Source: Boothiomyces macroporosus
Taxonomy: Eukaryota; Chytridiomycota; Chytridiomycetes; Rhizophydiales; Terramycetaceae
Direction of reading: 5' to 3'
NCBI GenBank assembly: GCA_027604185.1
Contig: JADGKB010000003.1
Span: 124,001 to 188,000 of the forward strand
Length of the DNA stretch: 64,000 bases
Shown: positions 32,719-44,118 of the stretch, piece by piece
Position numbering within the stretch: position 1 is the first letter of the stretch
Layout: the number at the start of each line of letters is the position of its first letter
Position numbers and translations under genes: made by a program
Notes under the pieces: model-generated
Databases searched by the model: none
What the model saw: the letters and a program-made list of their open reading frames with translations, nothing else
Told to the model about the DNA's origin: nothing

Positions 32719-33084
32719 TTACATCTTTTCAGGAGGAACATAGTCTGTAGTAGATGCCAATGAGCTGCCTAATTTCACTATAGAATTTCTAATAACAGTT
32801 TCATTCAGATTCAAGGCTTTCTTCAATTGGAACATGGTTTTCGGACTTGAATCGAATTTCATTGCAAAATATTGTCCCTGATCAAATATTTCTTGATGTC
32901 TCTTCATTCTATACGGCAACTGCTTCTGTCCCAAATTCGTAATTTCCCTGACTACTCCATTGTTATCGAGTACATGCTTTGCACAGAACGTAAGCAAGCT
33001 TTTGAGTTGTTCATTCTGGGCAGTAAGTTTGGTAATATCTCTTGTAGTGCTGCTTTTTGCAATCAACAGTAATTCATACAACAT
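32719..33084 (-). CDS. Mitochondrial ribosomal protein bS6m
   Basis: Single exon, 121 aa from the ATG at 33084. MLYELLLIAKSS is the typical bS6m opening, and GVVREITNLGQKQLPYRMKRH followed by GQYFAMKFDSSP matches the family; the remainder covers the second beta-alpha unit. The frame is open 23 codons further upstream, but those residues do not fit the family start. It belongs to the small mitoribosomal subunit. Confidence 0.88.
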   Translation of the reverse strand: MLYELLLIAKSSTTRDITKLTAQNEQLKSLLTFCAKHVLDNNGVVREITNLGQKQLPYRMKRHQEIFDQGQYFAMKFDSSPKTMFQLKKALNLNETVIRNSIVKLGSSLASTTDYVPPEKM

Positions 33085-33128
33085 TGGAGAAAAAAATGAT
33101 GCAAAAAAATCAAAAGTAAATTTTTTGG

Positions 33129-33760
33129 TTAAAATAAAGGCGATTGGCTCCATACTTGTGGTGAAAATTGAGGTGGGTTTCCCTGGTTAATTTGTTCTGC
33201 CTGTGTATGGACAAGTGCTATTTTGAAGAACTTCACACCAGCTGCTATAGCTGCACCACCAGAAGCTAAATAATTATCAATGGCTACACCCCATCGCATG
33301 TTGAGCTTGTAAGCAAATGCCCCAGAAGTTGTGTAAATATTGGTATCAATTTCAGTACCAATGGTCCGTATATTAATCGCTGTTTACAACAGTCACTATA
33401 AAATCCATGTCCTCCCAATTGTATCAGACTGATATAATTGAACATGAACGTATTGTTTGGAACTGTGTTTGATGGATGCCGGCTAGCAGGTACTAGGCAA
33501 GAAATCCACGTGAACCATTCGTCCTAGTGCAATCTCCACGGTTTCTATGATTCCAGGAATATGAAAATATAGAAACTAGGTAAATGTGATGATTATTTTG
33601 AGTTGTTCTCATCGTTTCATGTTACTCCGTTTAGGGTCACTGATGACGAACAGTGGATACCCATAGTGGTTTGCTGTCCAGATCTCCCTGACGCTGATCT
33701 TGTTCTTAATGTGCCTCATAGTTGTACATATAACTGCGGCGTTCATATCCATCTACGGAT
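33129..33760 (-). CDS. Unresolved multi-exon gene (C-terminal exon clear)
   Basis: The minus strand between bS6m and the DHHC gene carries protein-like sequence in several frames. The last exon (33379-33129, 83 residues, stop at 33129-33131) reads well: GAFAYKLNMRWGVAIDNYLA, a hydrophobic GGAAIAAGVKFFKIALV stretch and a polar end in QFSPQVWSQSPLF. A preceding open stretch contains SCLVPASRHPSNTVPNN and SLIQLGGHGFY; joining them needs a 17-nt intron (33380-33396), shorter than any other here. Further upstream (about 33752-33610) another frame opens with an ATG. I could not build one model that satisfies all joins. No family recognised. Confidence 0.4.
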
Positions 33761-33984
33761 CATTTATCATGGCAAGCGATCATTGAGATATCCCTTATTC
33801 AATATGCAGATTTTTACAACCAAAAGAACTAAATTTTTGAAACACTTTTTCGCTGGTCCGAGTAAGTTCAATGCTTAAATAGCCTTTAAATTAATTATTT
33901 TTTAAGAATCATGTGCCTCAACCTGTTTAATGGCGTGGCTGAGTTAAAGCAAAAGAAGGTGTTTCAAAAAGGTTTGATAAAAAA

Positions 33985-36048
33985 ATGTCTATCGAAGACG
34001 ATATTCCTTTGCTTGATATCAAGGAAGACACTGGAGACAAGCCTACTCACAAACACTGGACAGGATTCAAGCACAAGCACAGATGCGATAGCGAAGAAGA
34101 CCTTTGTTGCAAACCACCAGCTCCAGCGCCAAAAGAACCAAACGTAGAAGGTAATTTTCGATTTATTTCAGAACTAGATTTTTGGCAAGCAGCGCAGAGA
34201 GGCGCTTTGGCACGAGTTGCTAGTAATTTTTATTAATCTTAGCGTTATTGGAGGAAGGCAAAGTCTTGGTTTCAGACAGGGATTCTGGAAATGTAACTGC
34301 TTTGCATTGGGCTGCAATCAACAATCATGTCAACGTCGCAAAATATTTATTGGATAGAGGTGCTGAACTGGATGCTTTGGGTGGTGACTTGATTGCTACT
34401 CCGTTCCATTGGGCAGCTCGCTCTGGTCACGTCCAAATGGTTACTCTGCTGTATTCAAAGGGAGCAAATTTGTACATTAAAGATTCGCAAGGATATAACG
34501 CTCTTCACTTGGCTGTTCACGCTGGGCACGCTATGATGATTGTGTATTTGCTATCTATTGGGATGGATGTAGACTCGAGAGATTCAATGATGCGAACTCC
34601 TCTGATGTGGTCTGCCTACCAAGGAAACTCTTTGGAAGGGATGGATGAAATACTTCGAAATAACGCCTCGATTGACTTGGTAGATGTAACTGGATACACT
34701 GCTCTGCATTGGGCTGTAATTTCCCAACACTATGAATTTGTTAGAAAGCTGTTGGAAGAAGGTGCCTCACACACTATCCGCGACCCAGCGGGGAAATTGC
34801 CTGGTGATTGGGCTAAAGAAAGAGGAACTTTAGAATACTATGAAAAAATTCTCAATGAAACTAAAAAAACCACCAATGCCGGACTTTCTGAGGTAAAACT
34901 CAACTAACCATAGACAACCATCAACAGATTGTTATACATAATTCCATACATTTTGATACCACTCACAATAGTAATCTTTACTAAAATGTCACTGTTATTT
35001 TCGCTGCCGCTCGTTGCGCTTATTATCTACGGAGTTCAAAAGAACCTTGTGATTCAGACTTTGTTGGGAGGTGACTCGAGCAAACTATCAAATACGCCAT
35101 TTATCAGCGCTATTGCACAGTCTACTCTTTTCTTTGTCTTTATTTCTTGGTATAGAATGGTCAAATGTAATCAATCCTTAATGTAGACACTGGGTTTTTG
35201 TACGGGTATCATGTGGTATTCTTATTCTCGTTCTTTGTTTGTGTATTCAGTTTCTACAAAGGTATTACATTGGATCCTGGGTTTATCAGACAATCAAGCA
35301 CCATTGAAGAAAAAAATCAAATTGTCCATTCTTTAGCCAGCATCGGTAAACTCAATTCTAGAGAATACTGCGTCACTTGTAGAGTACTATAGATCTAATG
35401 TAGATTCGCAAACCTTTGAGAAGCAAGCACTGTAGAATATGCAACCGCTGCGTTGCTAAATTTGACCATCATTGCCCTTGGACCCACAATTGCATTGGCG
35501 TTAGAAATCATCGTTACTTTATGCTGTTTAGTATAGCTCTTGTTACTGGAACTTGGTCATTCTGCTATTTAGCATACTATTACATTGCAGAATTACTGAT
35601 TGATGGCCCTACTCCAGTTGCACAGATTGGGGAATGCTTATTCCCAGCCCCAGTGTGTACAGTGTTGGGATCTGACACCTGGATCATTGCAATTGCTTCA
35701 TGGGCGTTCTTTCAAAGTCTATGGGTGTCTTTCTTGGTATGCACGCAATCATGGCAAATCTTTGTCAACTACACCACCAATGAAGCCGTGAATCACCAGA
35801 GATTCGATTATTTGGTGCATCCTGATGATCTTCACGCACCAGCCTATAGAAAAAGAACAGTTAACCCGTTCGATATTGGCCCAATTGGCAACTGCCTTGA
35901 TTTTTGGAGCAACGGTGCTGGGTCTCTTAAAGATATTTCTTGGTTTACTATTTATGAAACCCCAAGCTATTTACAGAACCAAGCAATGAAAAGAAAGGGA
36001 TATACTAGAGTGGAGGTCCATCATGAAAAGATGGATGATTTGGTTTAA
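33985..36048 (+). CDS. Ankyrin-repeat DHHC palmitoyltransferase (Akr1/HIP14 type)
   Basis: Exons 33985-34150, 34172-34222, 34243-34892, 34914-35166, 35187-35383 and 35404-36048 (introns 21, 20, 21, 20, 20 nt); 653 aa. After a polar head come five or six ankyrin repeats ([48 protein letters not shown]), then membrane helices, the Cys-rich domain rebuilt by intron 5 ([30 protein letters not shown]) and two further helices. It S-palmitoylates proteins, probably at Golgi or endosomes as in Akr1. Intron 1 (34151-34171) is 21 nt and stop-free; it is called because removing it restores [12 protein letters not shown] at the start of the ankyrin block. Confidence 0.94.
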
Positions 36049-36123
36049 TATAGAGTTTTGAAAAAGTCCGAAATGGCATTTCGTTTTTCGTCCAGAAATT
36101 TTTTCTTTTTGAAAATAATCTAT

Positions 36124-37701
36124 ATGTCTAGTGAACGAACAACTGAATTTTTTGCTAGTGAAGGTAAGATCTTTCTCACTAGAAATTATTCCCTTTGAAT
36201 CAGAGATTCAGAATCCGATACAAGTAGAAAATCCTATACGGGTAGCTAATATTAATATCAGGAATTGATGAAGCAAAGGTGGATTCAAAAGTCCGAATAT
36301 ACCCCAGAGCTGGAAGTAGAAGTTGAGCTGTCAGAGAAGATTTCGACTCTTCGAAAGGAACTGGAAAGTGTCGCAACGATCAGGAAAGATCGTGTGTTTG
36401 ATAGTGAACCAACAGAAGAAGAACTTGTTATTATCAACAAGAGAGTCAAACTTCAGCAGCTATTGGTAAATATTACTGATATAGTTTGAACAATATACAA
36501 AGAGAGATAAAATGAGGAAAATCTCTAGTATCAAACAATGTCTTGACCATTTGACGAACGAGGAAATACAGCAAGCTTTTGAACTGGATGGAGAAGACGA
36601 AGAGAATATTATTTGTAAATTCACACAACCGGATTACTTGAAGCAAATCAGGAAAGCGATTGCCAAGAAACACAAAAAATCTGGCATCACTGCTATGACC
36701 CCTGAGCAGCTTCAAGCATACAACTACCTCTTGGAAAAGAGACGCAAGTCTGCACCTAAACAAACTTTAGCCGATAACAAGCAGTAAGTCTTTGTAACTG
36801 TAGAAAAGTGCTTCGCCACTCAAAACTCAAATTAGATGAAGCTTTGGAACAGTTAAACAAGAATGATGACCCTTCAAAGATCTATGAGGGTTGGAGTGAA
36901 GCGAGAATCAAAGCTTATCAACAAATTCATACCAAACCAAATACCTACTATTATAGATTTAATGCACCAGGGGAAAAGCAAGGATCTGGAGCCTGGAGCA
37001 AAGAAGAAAAAGAACTGTTCTTTAAAAGACTAAAGGATGTTGGAGCCGACGGTCAATGGGGAATCTTTTCGATTGCTATTCCTGGTCGAGTAGGCTATCA
37101 AGTAAGTCGGCAATAACCTTAGTGTTCCAACTTTTACCGCCATCTGCTGAAAACGGGAGAAGTAGTTGACGAAAACTATTCAATAGATGAGAATGGAGAG
37201 CTGCACTATTTGTTTGGTAAAAAGGATGGCAAAGAAGGCTCTGTTCGTGTACACACAAAGAAAAATAAGAATTATATAGAAGAGAATCCACCTGTACCTA
37301 AACCACCAAAAGTCAAAAAGGAGCCTAAAATCAAGGAGCCAAAAAAACCCAAAGAACCCAAACAATCGAAACGTAAACGCAAACAAAACGATGAAAGCGA
37401 TTGGGAACACTTTGACGAAGATGGTTCAAGTAGCTATAACACTTGGTCAACTTCCCGTACCAGAGCAAAAGTTGAAGAAAATGACATTTTAAATCCACTC
37501 CCAGGTATGATTGATCCAATTACCCTCCAACCTATAATTAAACCTGCTATTTCGCCATACGGGCATGTTATGGGGTACGATACTTGGTTGCGTTGTTTAA
37601 GTTCAAAGGAACAGAAGAATATCTGTCCAATGACTAAAAATCCATTAACAAAACGCGAATTGGTAATATTGACCTTTGAAAATATTGACGAATACCGGTA
37701 A
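36124..37701 (+). CDS. SANT/Myb-domain protein with C-terminal U-box-like fold
   Basis: Exons 36124-36163, 36183-36241, 36262-36465, 36485-36783, 36804-37101 and 37123-37701 (introns 19, 20, 19, 20, 21 nt); 492 aa. The N-terminal half is helical and charged. A SANT/Myb-like module follows (GAWSKEEKELFFKRLKDVG, WGIFSIAIPGRVGYQCSNFYRHL, the last helix restored by intron 5). A Lys/Pro linker leads to a C-terminal segment resembling a U-box: DPITLQPIIKPAISPYGHV, YDTWLRC, then CPMTKNPLTKRELVIL. The pairing of a chromatin-type SANT domain with a U-box-like end suggests a nuclear ubiquitin ligase or splicing/chromatin factor; that is inference. Confidence 0.8.
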
Positions 37702-38282
37702 TTTGATGTTAATTTAGCGATAAAATAGTTAATGCGTAACCCTTTATCCAAATTTAATAAAACTAATTTTACTTTAGAGCCTTTCAATTGTTTAATTACT
37801 TTTCCATCAAAAAGGAGAGGAATGCATCCGTTCAATAGTTATACTTTTACATCAAAAAGGAGATGAATGCATCCGTTCAATAGTTATACCTTTCCATCAA
37901 AAAGGAGATGAATGCATCCGTTCAATAGTTATACCTTTCCATCAAAAAGGAGATGAATGCATCCAACTCAACAACAGCTATGCTGCTCTGCAAATTGCAC
38001 TGAATAAGCCGTTATCACCCCGTTTCAACCTTGCGGTATCGTTTCTGGTAAGTGATCAGGGATTGCTCCCATGCCTCTTTGGAGGAAATCAACTTTTGTT
38101 GGAGCCTGTCCCAGGTGGAAGAGAATGAATCTCGCATGTTTGCCTGGAATTGCAGACTTTCACCTCAGAAACGAATGTGATTTTTGTCCTCAATCAAACT
38201 CGAAAAAAAATTCTAAATTGTAAGCTAGTTTGTGTAACCTGAAAACCAAATATTGAAAACTGATGTTTGAATGACCCATTTA
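37702..38282. other. Intergenic region with minisatellite
   Basis: 581 bases between convergent genes. The only structured element is the 45-bp tandem repeat listed separately; the rest (37965-38282) is unique sequence in which I see no gene with a start codon. Confidence 0.5.
37801..37964. repeat. 45-bp minisatellite, about 3.6 copies
   Basis: Copies at 37801-37845, 37846-37890, 37891-37935 and a partial copy 37936-37964, nearly identical. Each begins tttccatcaaaaaggagatg. The unit is 15 codons long, and one plus-strand frame stays open through every copy and on to about 38128, but it has no ATG. Confidence 0.95.
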
Positions 38283-41200
38283 TTAAGCAGGAAGTTCGAA
38301 ATATGGAACAACTAAATCGCCCCATCTACCTTCTTTTGCCATGAATCCGCTGTCACCTTCGGGCATGGCGCTCGTAATGGATCTTCGATGTTCTTCCTTT
38401 TGAGTTGTAATATGTTGAAGAATATTCGAAAAATGCACTGCAGCGGCATCCAACAGTTTCTTTGAAGTGTTCCTAGAAGGTGGAGGAGGAGCGCCCAATG
38501 GTCCACCAAGCGAGGATGGGAAGGGGGATGATCGTACAGGATTCGCAAGGTTATTTTGAATCAACTCGATGAGTGAATTTATATACGAAGGGGTTATCTA
38601 GGTAAGCTTGCAATTACCATGTCAGTTTGCCTTTCATAGAACCACAAATATCGTTCCAGAATCTCTACAAATAATCCAACGCTAATGGCTGGATCCATCA
38701 CAGAATCTGCAATTTTTAGAGCTTTTTGAAGACATTCTAAAACCCTCTTACCGTTGCGATAAGCAGGCTTTTCTTCGTGCCTCTTTGGGGAATCGTTTGC
38801 CCAGAATAAAGGAGACACTAGTGCTATTCCCCTGCTTTGGTCTGCGCGCTTCAAAAGCCTCGAACAATGTACAGCACACTTTGTAATAAGCGTTTCATAA
38901 TTTTCAAAACCAAATACTGTTGTCTTTTGCAAAGTAGCAATTATTTGACTGATTGCTTTGAATTGTGCTCTGGATTCAGATATAGACTCTTCATATACGG
39001 TAAATGCCTAGATCAAATTGGTTTTACTTCAACAAGGAATTCATAAGACATTTCTTCCTGTTCAGTGAGATCAGCCACCTGAGCACCTAAAAGATACAAT
39101 TTTAGTGAAATCTCTGGGGGCGAAGACAAACCTTTCGCAATCTTTCCCGAGGGCTGGTAATGCTGCACTTCTTCATGGAAAAGAGGAGACTCGCTCTCTT
39201 CTTCTGAATAATATTCTCGAGCGCGAGCTAATATGCCAATTGTGCTGTGGATACCCTTCAGTATTTCATCCAAATGTGTCTTGTCTTCACTTTTAGTATA
39301 TGATTTTGCAAGAAGTAGCATTGAATTGACAACAGGAGCTATGGTGAATCTCACACGAATATCACCACTTTCCTTAAAGTGGTTTCGTGCCGCCATCAAT
39401 AGCTATGTTAATTTTAAAATTTACATTAAATTGATCTTTTGGTACTACAGTCTCTGCTTTAATAAGGTGGACCAATTTTGCCACCAGTTGCTGTTCTTCC
39501 ACCACATCTTCCCAATCGACAGCCGTATCAAACTCATCCTTATGATCGTTTTCTTGCGCTTGATGTGAACTTTTCGATCCAAATAGATTTCCATCGATCT
39601 GGTCTCTGACGGTGATGCTGGCAATTTCTCCAAGGAAAAAGTTTACGCCGTTTTCAGTGGATATTGTAAAGTCGTTCTCAACATTTGCTTTCAATGCTGC
39701 CTTTAAGAATTCATGGGCGATTTTGCGCCTAATTCCAAATGGTAGTTGATAGAGTAAGTCAGTATAATGCCCCCCAAGATATGAAGTATTATTTGGAATC
39801 AAAATTCCAGCTGGTGACGATCTTCCTGATGGGAATTGTAAAAGTGTCAATAGATTTGCTCCATAAGTATTTACCGGCCCTTGCAACAGTTGAACTAATA
39901 GTGCCTTGGTGTTTCCTAATTTCAGGACATCGCTAAATTAGCAATAAATTACGGGTTTTCTTGCTGTGCCAGAATTACTTTTTCCCTTGCCATACCGAAA
40001 ACTCTATCCATATACTCTAATCGCTCAGGATAACAATTGAGTGCCAAGCTATTCAGACTGACCAATAAGGCAATAACATCTTCAATAGTGAATTCTGGTC
40101 TGGCAAGTATCAAATCGTTGATTTGCACCCAAAAGACATCAAATAATTTTACATCATCGGGTATTCCACTGTGCGGTTTATCATCTTGTTCGCCTTCCGG
40201 TCTGGATGCATTGTATTCCTCTCTTGCTCTAGCAGCAAAATTTGAAAATCGATCAATAAGTGAAATAACGATTTGCTTTACGTTGACTGATGGTTGTAAT
40301 CTTGCGGTTGCCTGTAAATATTGATCCAAGCATCTTATATGAAATTCATCTGGGAAAGCCTAATTTAATTAAAAGCTACTTGAATAATAACATCAAGTAA
40401 ATACTCTTGCGCAATAATATCTCGGCAGCTGACAATTTCATCCAACAAACCCGGAAGAATGGTTTGCTGGTACATTTCAATAGTTGTCTCGTCCAACTGA
40501 CTAAGACGAACAAGATTTGATCCTACTAGTAATCTTAGTTCTCTTCGTTCCTGCTCCCTTCTTTCACGGTCTCGACTGTGTCCTTGAAATTGCAATCGGA
40601 CCCATAACTTGTTCATTTCAATAAAATTTTGCAAAATAAAGTTGATTGAATCAGATATTGTTCCCGAAGAACTAAAGTTACTCATAATTACCCTTTGCTG
40701 CAGTCTGGCAGAAAATCCCTGGTTTGCCCTGAAAGATAATATCGTAAAAACAATCCTCTGGTGGGGTGTTGTACTCCACGGGACATTTCCAACATATCGT
40801 TCATTATTTCCTTTACTGTAGGGATTTTCTTTGTTTTGGAGGATCTACCAGTAACAATCTCTTCAGGCGATTGCACAGCTATGGCATCTGGTCCAGAAAT
40901 TTCAGTTACATTATTTGGAACGACTTGATTCTCCTCGTTTTCGTAAATTTCCTTGGACACTTTCATGTAGACAGAACCGACTGTAAGCATGAGATATAGT
41001 CTCGGAACAATATTTGTAGCGTATTGAACTAGCTCATAGAGATCAGACAAGTGATGCGATCCTGATTTATGAGCTTGGTACAAGTAATTTGTCAAATAAC
41101 GCAACTCGTCAAATAGCGCCATATCTAATATCAACTACAAAATACATAGCTCATAATAATACTTTGGAAGAAGCGATGAAGTTTTTAATTCCGCAAGCAT

Positions 41201-41371
41201 TGTGGAAGCGTGCTTAAGAGCATCATACAGCTGATCCGATTCGATGCATTTCTTCATATGGAATCCTTGCAGCTTCACAACTGCGAGAGCATCCTCCAGC
41301 AACTTTGGCTGTTGAGTCAATACTGGAGTTCCGGTTCCTGAATTAGCAGAATTTAGGGTGTATGTTGACAT
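38283..41371 (-). CDS. VPS35: VPS35, retromer core subunit
   Basis: Exons 41371-41146, 41124-40692, 40671-40380, 40359-39953, 39932-39425, 39402-39028, 39007-38618 and 38597-38283 (introns 21, 20, 20, 20, 22, 20, 20 nt); 981 aa, longer than human VPS35 (796). The N-terminal half is highly conserved: [46 protein letters not shown] (the VPS26-binding PRLYL region), [17 protein letters not shown]. The C-terminal alpha-solenoid that binds VPS29 follows ([17 protein letters not shown]). The extra length is in acidic, low-complexity loops and a Pro-rich PLGAPPPPS segment near the end. Retromer recycles cargo from endosomes. Confidence 0.96.
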
Positions 41372-41406
41372 TCCTGATTCCCGATTCAAACAAGATTTCA
41401 AATAAA

Positions 41407-42445
41407 CTAAAAAAGTATGGCGTTTATTGATGTGACCAGAATAAATATAAACGGGTCATTTAGGCCTAGGGATGAACTGTGAGCTAACTGTGGTGTGGAG
41501 CCAACAACTTGGTTCTGAGACTGGCCACTTGAGCTTCCTTGGGACTTCCCACTGTACGGCTCGCTATCTCCCTTGCATTTGGCAACCGACATAATCTTTT
41601 TACCAGTGTTTCTTATAGTTTTGATTCGGATGTTTGTAGCAAAGTTGGCGGTAGCATTTACCAGGTCATGGCCCAAGTCAACAATACCAGAGGGTCTGTT
41701 TGCTTCGAAAGTAGCTACCTGCTTTATAAAACTGGCTTCTGTTATAGCATTCGGGTTATTAAACAAGTGAAAGTCGCCAGTGTCCATCGCCCACAAGACA
41801 TTCTTTAAACCCATTGCACTGATGATAGATCTCACTCGATCGTCAATATCTCCATATGGAGTTCTAATGTACAATGGCTTAACTCCTATAATGTCATGAA
41901 TAATGTTGATGGTGTATTGTATTTCTGCGACGATATTAGCAGTTGCGACAGTTGTTAACGCTGGATGACTCCAGGTGTGGATAGCTATGTGATGGCCTTC
42001 ATTGTAAGCGCGAAGAACTGTATCAGGATATCTTGCTGCTTGAGAGCCAACCACAAAGAAAGTCGCAGTCAATTCGTTAGCTTTAAGATAGTCCAACAAG
42101 ATAGGTGTTGAAGGGGAAGGTCCTACAGTAAATATATCATGTACCGTCATCAAATGTCAACCCCCAAGAGACAGAATCTTCACAAAGCTGAATGTCTGTT
42201 GGCCTGGTACAGTTGCACACAAATGGACAATTCGGAGAACTCATACTAACGCATGCAGGAGGGTTATAGCTATTACTGTATACAGCATTTGGACTGTCCA
42301 GAATCTAGTATTATGCGGTGCTTACCTTGGAAAAGTCGTATTGGGCCATCATAGATGCATTCGCAGGAGCTAGCTTGTAAAGTGGCGGACAACTTTGGAA
42401 ATTATAGGCAAATGCAGGTGCAATCAAAGAGCCAAATAGGAACAT
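41407..42445 (-). CDS. Chitin deacetylase-like secreted polysaccharide deacetylase
   Basis: Exons 42445-42326, 42304-42145 and 42122-41407 (introns 21 and 22 nt); 331 aa. Signal peptide ([13 protein letters not shown]), a Cys-containing spacer, then a NodB domain: motif 1 LTFDDGPSPST (split by intron 2), motif 2 [10 protein letters not shown], motif 3 [12 protein letters not shown], a final LGHD. The tail is Ser/Gln-rich and ends in a hydrophobic stretch ([14 protein letters not shown]), as for a GPI anchor. Such enzymes convert cell-wall chitin to chitosan. Motif 3 has Thr where RPPYGDID is usual, and motif 4 reads AMDTGDF with Phe for Trp; the catalytic Asp and metal His residues are kept. 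Confidence 0.93.
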
Positions 42446-42634
42446 CAAAATCTATTTGCCCTTTATATATCAAAAATTTTTTGTGGGGTCTGGAATGGGA
42501 AAGCACACCATAATGAAAAAGATATCCCACAGCAATTCCGGGATTGGAACAAGACCGCAAGCAAATTGTTGCAAATCCGGTAGATACGCCAGCTTACCAG
42601 AGCTTTATACCTAGATTTTAGAATTGTTTTAACG

Positions 42635-42905
42635 AAAACGTTTTCACGCTTAAAAATTCGGTTGGCTCATTCTATTTTTGGAAATCAAATCAAATTAATC
42701 ATCAGTAAAACGTTTTTTGCCACAAGCAATAATGTTGGATGTTTGATAGCCTTGAAATCTTTTTTGATTTACAGAGAGAATTCCAATTTCGTCTGTGCAA
42801 ATTATCATTGGTTACCAGAGGTATTGCACGATATGGCACCAATTTCAATAAAAACTACCTAAATGGAGGTGTGATGGAGATGAAATCCAACCTCTAAAAC
42901 GTTTT
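42635..42905. promoter_or_regulatory. Three copies of palindrome AAAACGTTTT
   Basis: The 10-bp palindrome occurs exactly at 42635-42644, 42707-42716 and 42896-42905, upstream of chitin deacetylase. Two copies overlap the transporter relic, so they may be incidental. Confidence 0.3.
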
Positions 42906-43081
42906 CCCATTATAAATTTAGTTGGTACAAGGAGTGTGCGGTATCAAATCTGACTCAAAACCAAGTTGGGCAGCTGGTATTAAACTTTGTCTTACTTGGT
43001 ATCGTTCCCATTTCCTTTGGTTACGTTACACTCCTCAGAATGAATGCGCTTACCGTTAGATTCAATACGTTGCAAAGCTGA
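42665..43081 (+). pseudogene. Probable relic of an ABCG-type transporter
   Basis: Two plus-strand stretches look like separated pieces of one ABCG membrane domain. The first (42665-42862) contains KSFLIYRENSNFVCANYHW followed by LPEVLHDMAPI, resembling the RExxxxxY...K.l.dlP region. The second (42893-43081) contains GQLVLNFVLLGIVPISFGY then TLLRMNAL, resembling the last helix and end. Between them are stops in the frame and far too little sequence for the missing helices; there is no start codon or ATP-binding domain nearby. I read it as a truncated, broken copy. Confidence 0.4.
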
Positions 43082-43190
43082 TATGGCTCAACTTTATGAC
43101 TAGAGTCTTTTGGAAGGCTTATTTTTAATCAGATTACAGGTGAGATTCTCTTTTATCAGCTTTATATTAAATCAACTTCTATTTTTACTA

Positions 43191-44087
43191 TCAATTCAGC
43201 AAGGCGAATACGCTTTGCAGCTTTGATTGAACGGCATTCCTTTCAGCTACAGGGAGGTCGTGTAGCCCAAATGACATTAGCCCACTCTTTGATATTACAT
43301 AGCCTGTCCAAGAAAGCACAGGAATATCAATATCAATAGAATAGGATATAATAACTGGCTTTGATTGTTCCGCCAGAATGGTGTTGTTGATGACATATAG
43401 AGTAGGGTCGTCGTGAGTCCCATGCTGGGCATATTTATAAGTTAATAATATTGGCTAAATTAATAACGCTTACCATTGTGAATTTGGTAGCAGCTTTCCC
43501 AGGGTAGTTTGTGTCTGTTAATAGCCCATCCCCATAAGAGTTGTTGCAAGGTTTCAAATCAAAATACAGCAAATCCAACTAAAATTAATCTCATTTACTC
43601 TTGTTTTAATCTTTGACACGAATACGCTGTAGTAATTTTCAGAGTGAACTGTGTAATCAATAGCTACTTGCAGTGTAATTGAATCTAATCCTGATGGTGT
43701 GAAATTGACATGCAGTGCGTTGCTAGGATGAAGGACATACGGAGCGTCAATATCAACTTGGGGAGTTTTTGGATACAGTATTACTCCAGTTATGATTAAT
43801 GACAGTAGAAATAGAAAAATTGTCAAGAGTACTGAACGAACACAGCTCTGTTTCGATTCAAAAATACAGCAATACCGCTTGTAATTCATTTTGATTGAAT
43901 CTTGACGTTCCAAATTTTCATATGTGGAGTCGTCAAAGTAGATAAGTCCATTATACGATGATACTCTGGTGTCTTTGATCTTCTTTATTGGTGAAATTTC
44001 ATCTTCATCAATATATTCAAGCGTTTGAGAAGAGTCTGATATGAATGGAGCTTCAATTGCGAAACGTTCATTAGTCCTTTCGTTCAT
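43191..44087 (-). CDS. LEA2-like single-pass membrane protein A
   Basis: Exons 44087-43599, 43578-43474 and 43454-43191 (introns 20 and 19 nt, both phase 0); 285 aa. Cytosolic head of about 85 residues ending in a Cys-containing basic patch (KRYCCIFESKQSC), one membrane helix (VLLTIFLFLLSLIITGVILY), a PKTPQVDI juncture and an extracytoplasmic beta-rich domain with N-glycosylation sequons and alternating hydrophobic residues typical of LEA2/water-stress-type folds. Start is the first ATG; an alternative GTG-led frame begins 7 codons earlier. Same architecture as three other genes in the window. Confidence 0.8.
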
Positions 44088-44118
44088 GTTTACAACAAAT
44101 TTTGACACGCGTTTTTAT

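Noticed and set aside
33603..33878. Plus-strand frame of 91 codons with a membrane-like alternative frame
   Set aside because: No ATG start; a join to the hydrophobic frame needs a 16-nt intron without a branch site, and the opposite strand reads more like protein.
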